NCBI GenBank assembly: GCA_024275555.1
Contig: JAJRYW010000608.1
Span: forward strand, 1-5,124
Direction of reading: 5' to 3'
Length of the DNA: 5,124 bases
From: Calditrichota bacterium
GTDB taxonomy: Bacteria; Calditrichota; Calditrichia; RBG-13-44-9; J075
Notes under the pieces: generated by a model
The model's input: the letters and a program-made list of their open reading frames with translations, nothing else
What the model was told of the DNA's origin: nothing
The model's database searches: none
In this document: positions 4,731 through 5,124 of the stretch, piece by piece
Numbering within the stretch: the first letter of the stretch is position 1
How the letters are laid out: the number at the start of each line of letters is the position of its first letter
Made by a program: the position numbers and the translations under genes

Positions 4731-5124
4731 GATGCGGAAGGCCGCTGAGCAGGAGAATTTTCGCGGACAGGTTTTTTTCTCAAAGTAGTGAGTTATTTTG
4801 AACGGAATAAGAAGTCTGCAATCAAGGAAATTTCAAGCTGAAGCTTAAAACTGACGGTTCGGTTATTTTTGGGCCGGTTTTCGAAATTCTTGCTGATTTC
4901 CTATTCGGAAGTTCTCGTTTGGGGAATATTCATGCTTGCCACAGTTTCATACACAGAACCTTTGGTTTTACCTGGAAATCAATCGAGGACTCTCCAACCG
5001 GTAAGTTTCCGGATGATAGCCGGAAAACAAAAAAATGGGCGCATGACAAATTGCCTTTTTTAGACATTCTTTAAAAACCGTTTAAACGCTTAAACAATAG
5101 CTGCAAGATGTCATTAACACCTGC
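4731..5124. other. Gene-free lower-GC tail
   Basis: About 390 bases with no convincing gene on either strand. The longest plus-strand frame (4869-5063) begins with TTG, has no ribosome binding site and no gene-like composition. Visible elements are a GCGG/CCGC/GCGG alternation ending in seven T (4734-4777), a degenerate direct repeat (4721-4739 and 4790-4807), an inverted repeat at 5006-5026, and an A/T-rich stretch with GTTTAAAC near 5079-5086. The end of the window may be the upstream region of a gene lying outside it. Confidence 0.5.
5006..5026. repeat. 7-base inverted repeat TTTCCGG / CCGGAAA
   Basis: TTTCCGG (5006-5012) and CCGGAAA (5020-5026) are perfect complements around a 7-base spacer. 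Neither strand has a T-tract on the correct side for an intrinsic terminator. It could be a protein-binding dyad for a gene beyond the right edge, or chance. Confidence 0.3.

Noticed and set aside
4869..5063. A 64-codon plus-strand open frame in the tail
   Set aside because: TTG start, no Shine-Dalgarno, mixed codon use and no recognisable domain. Its one hydrophobic patch is not enough to call a gene.

Overview
The window holds one partial gene on the minus strand and a compact three-gene cluster on the plus strand, separated by a 371-base divergent intergenic region and followed by a hairpin-rich, apparently gene-free tail. Base composition is moderate, roughly the mid-50s percent GC by eye in the genes and lower in the last 400 bases. 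The minus-strand protein looks like an exported beta-barrel protein, so the host is probably a diderm (Gram-negative-type) bacterium with Shine-Dalgarno initiation. The gene set would fit the FCB/Calditrichota-like lineages, but that is a guess and nothing here fixes the taxon.

Bases 1-823 (minus): an open frame of 274 codons running off the left edge. It has a signal peptide, a proline-rich linker and then alternating strand-like sequence similar in style to Omp85/BamA-type barrel proteins. Its frame contains no ATG, GTG or TTG where the gene should start. A good Shine-Dalgarno points to ATT. About 130 bases upstream lies a near-perfect sigma-70-type promoter (TTGACA, 17 bases, TATACT), flanked by small dyads that could be operators.

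Bases 824-1194: the divergent control region. On the plus side it carries only a weak promoter candidate. An 18-codon open frame has a stop codon that overlaps the start of the next gene (ATGA).

Bases 1195-4603 (plus): a tightly packed operon. It encodes (i) a GMC-type FAD oxidoreductase with an unusual four-cysteine cluster, (ii) a Gfo/Idh/MocA-type NAD(P) oxidoreductase, and (iii) an unrecognised integral membrane protein built from two similar four-helix halves that each carry a KD(S/A)PxEGF...FRS loop. The gaps are 20 and 5 bases. The last gene's ribosome binding site lies inside the end of the second gene, so the three are probably made together. Two soluble oxidoreductases of families that commonly act on sugars, polyols or sterol-like alcohols, next to a duplicated membrane protein, suggest an oxidise/reduce modification of a carbohydrate or lipid-linked alcohol at the inner membrane. 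The substrate cannot be read from the sequence.

Bases 4604-5124: a chain of hairpins including two copies of a perfect CCCGGCCGGCCGGG palindrome, which probably ends the operon, followed by about 400 bases of lower-GC DNA with minor repeats and no convincing gene.
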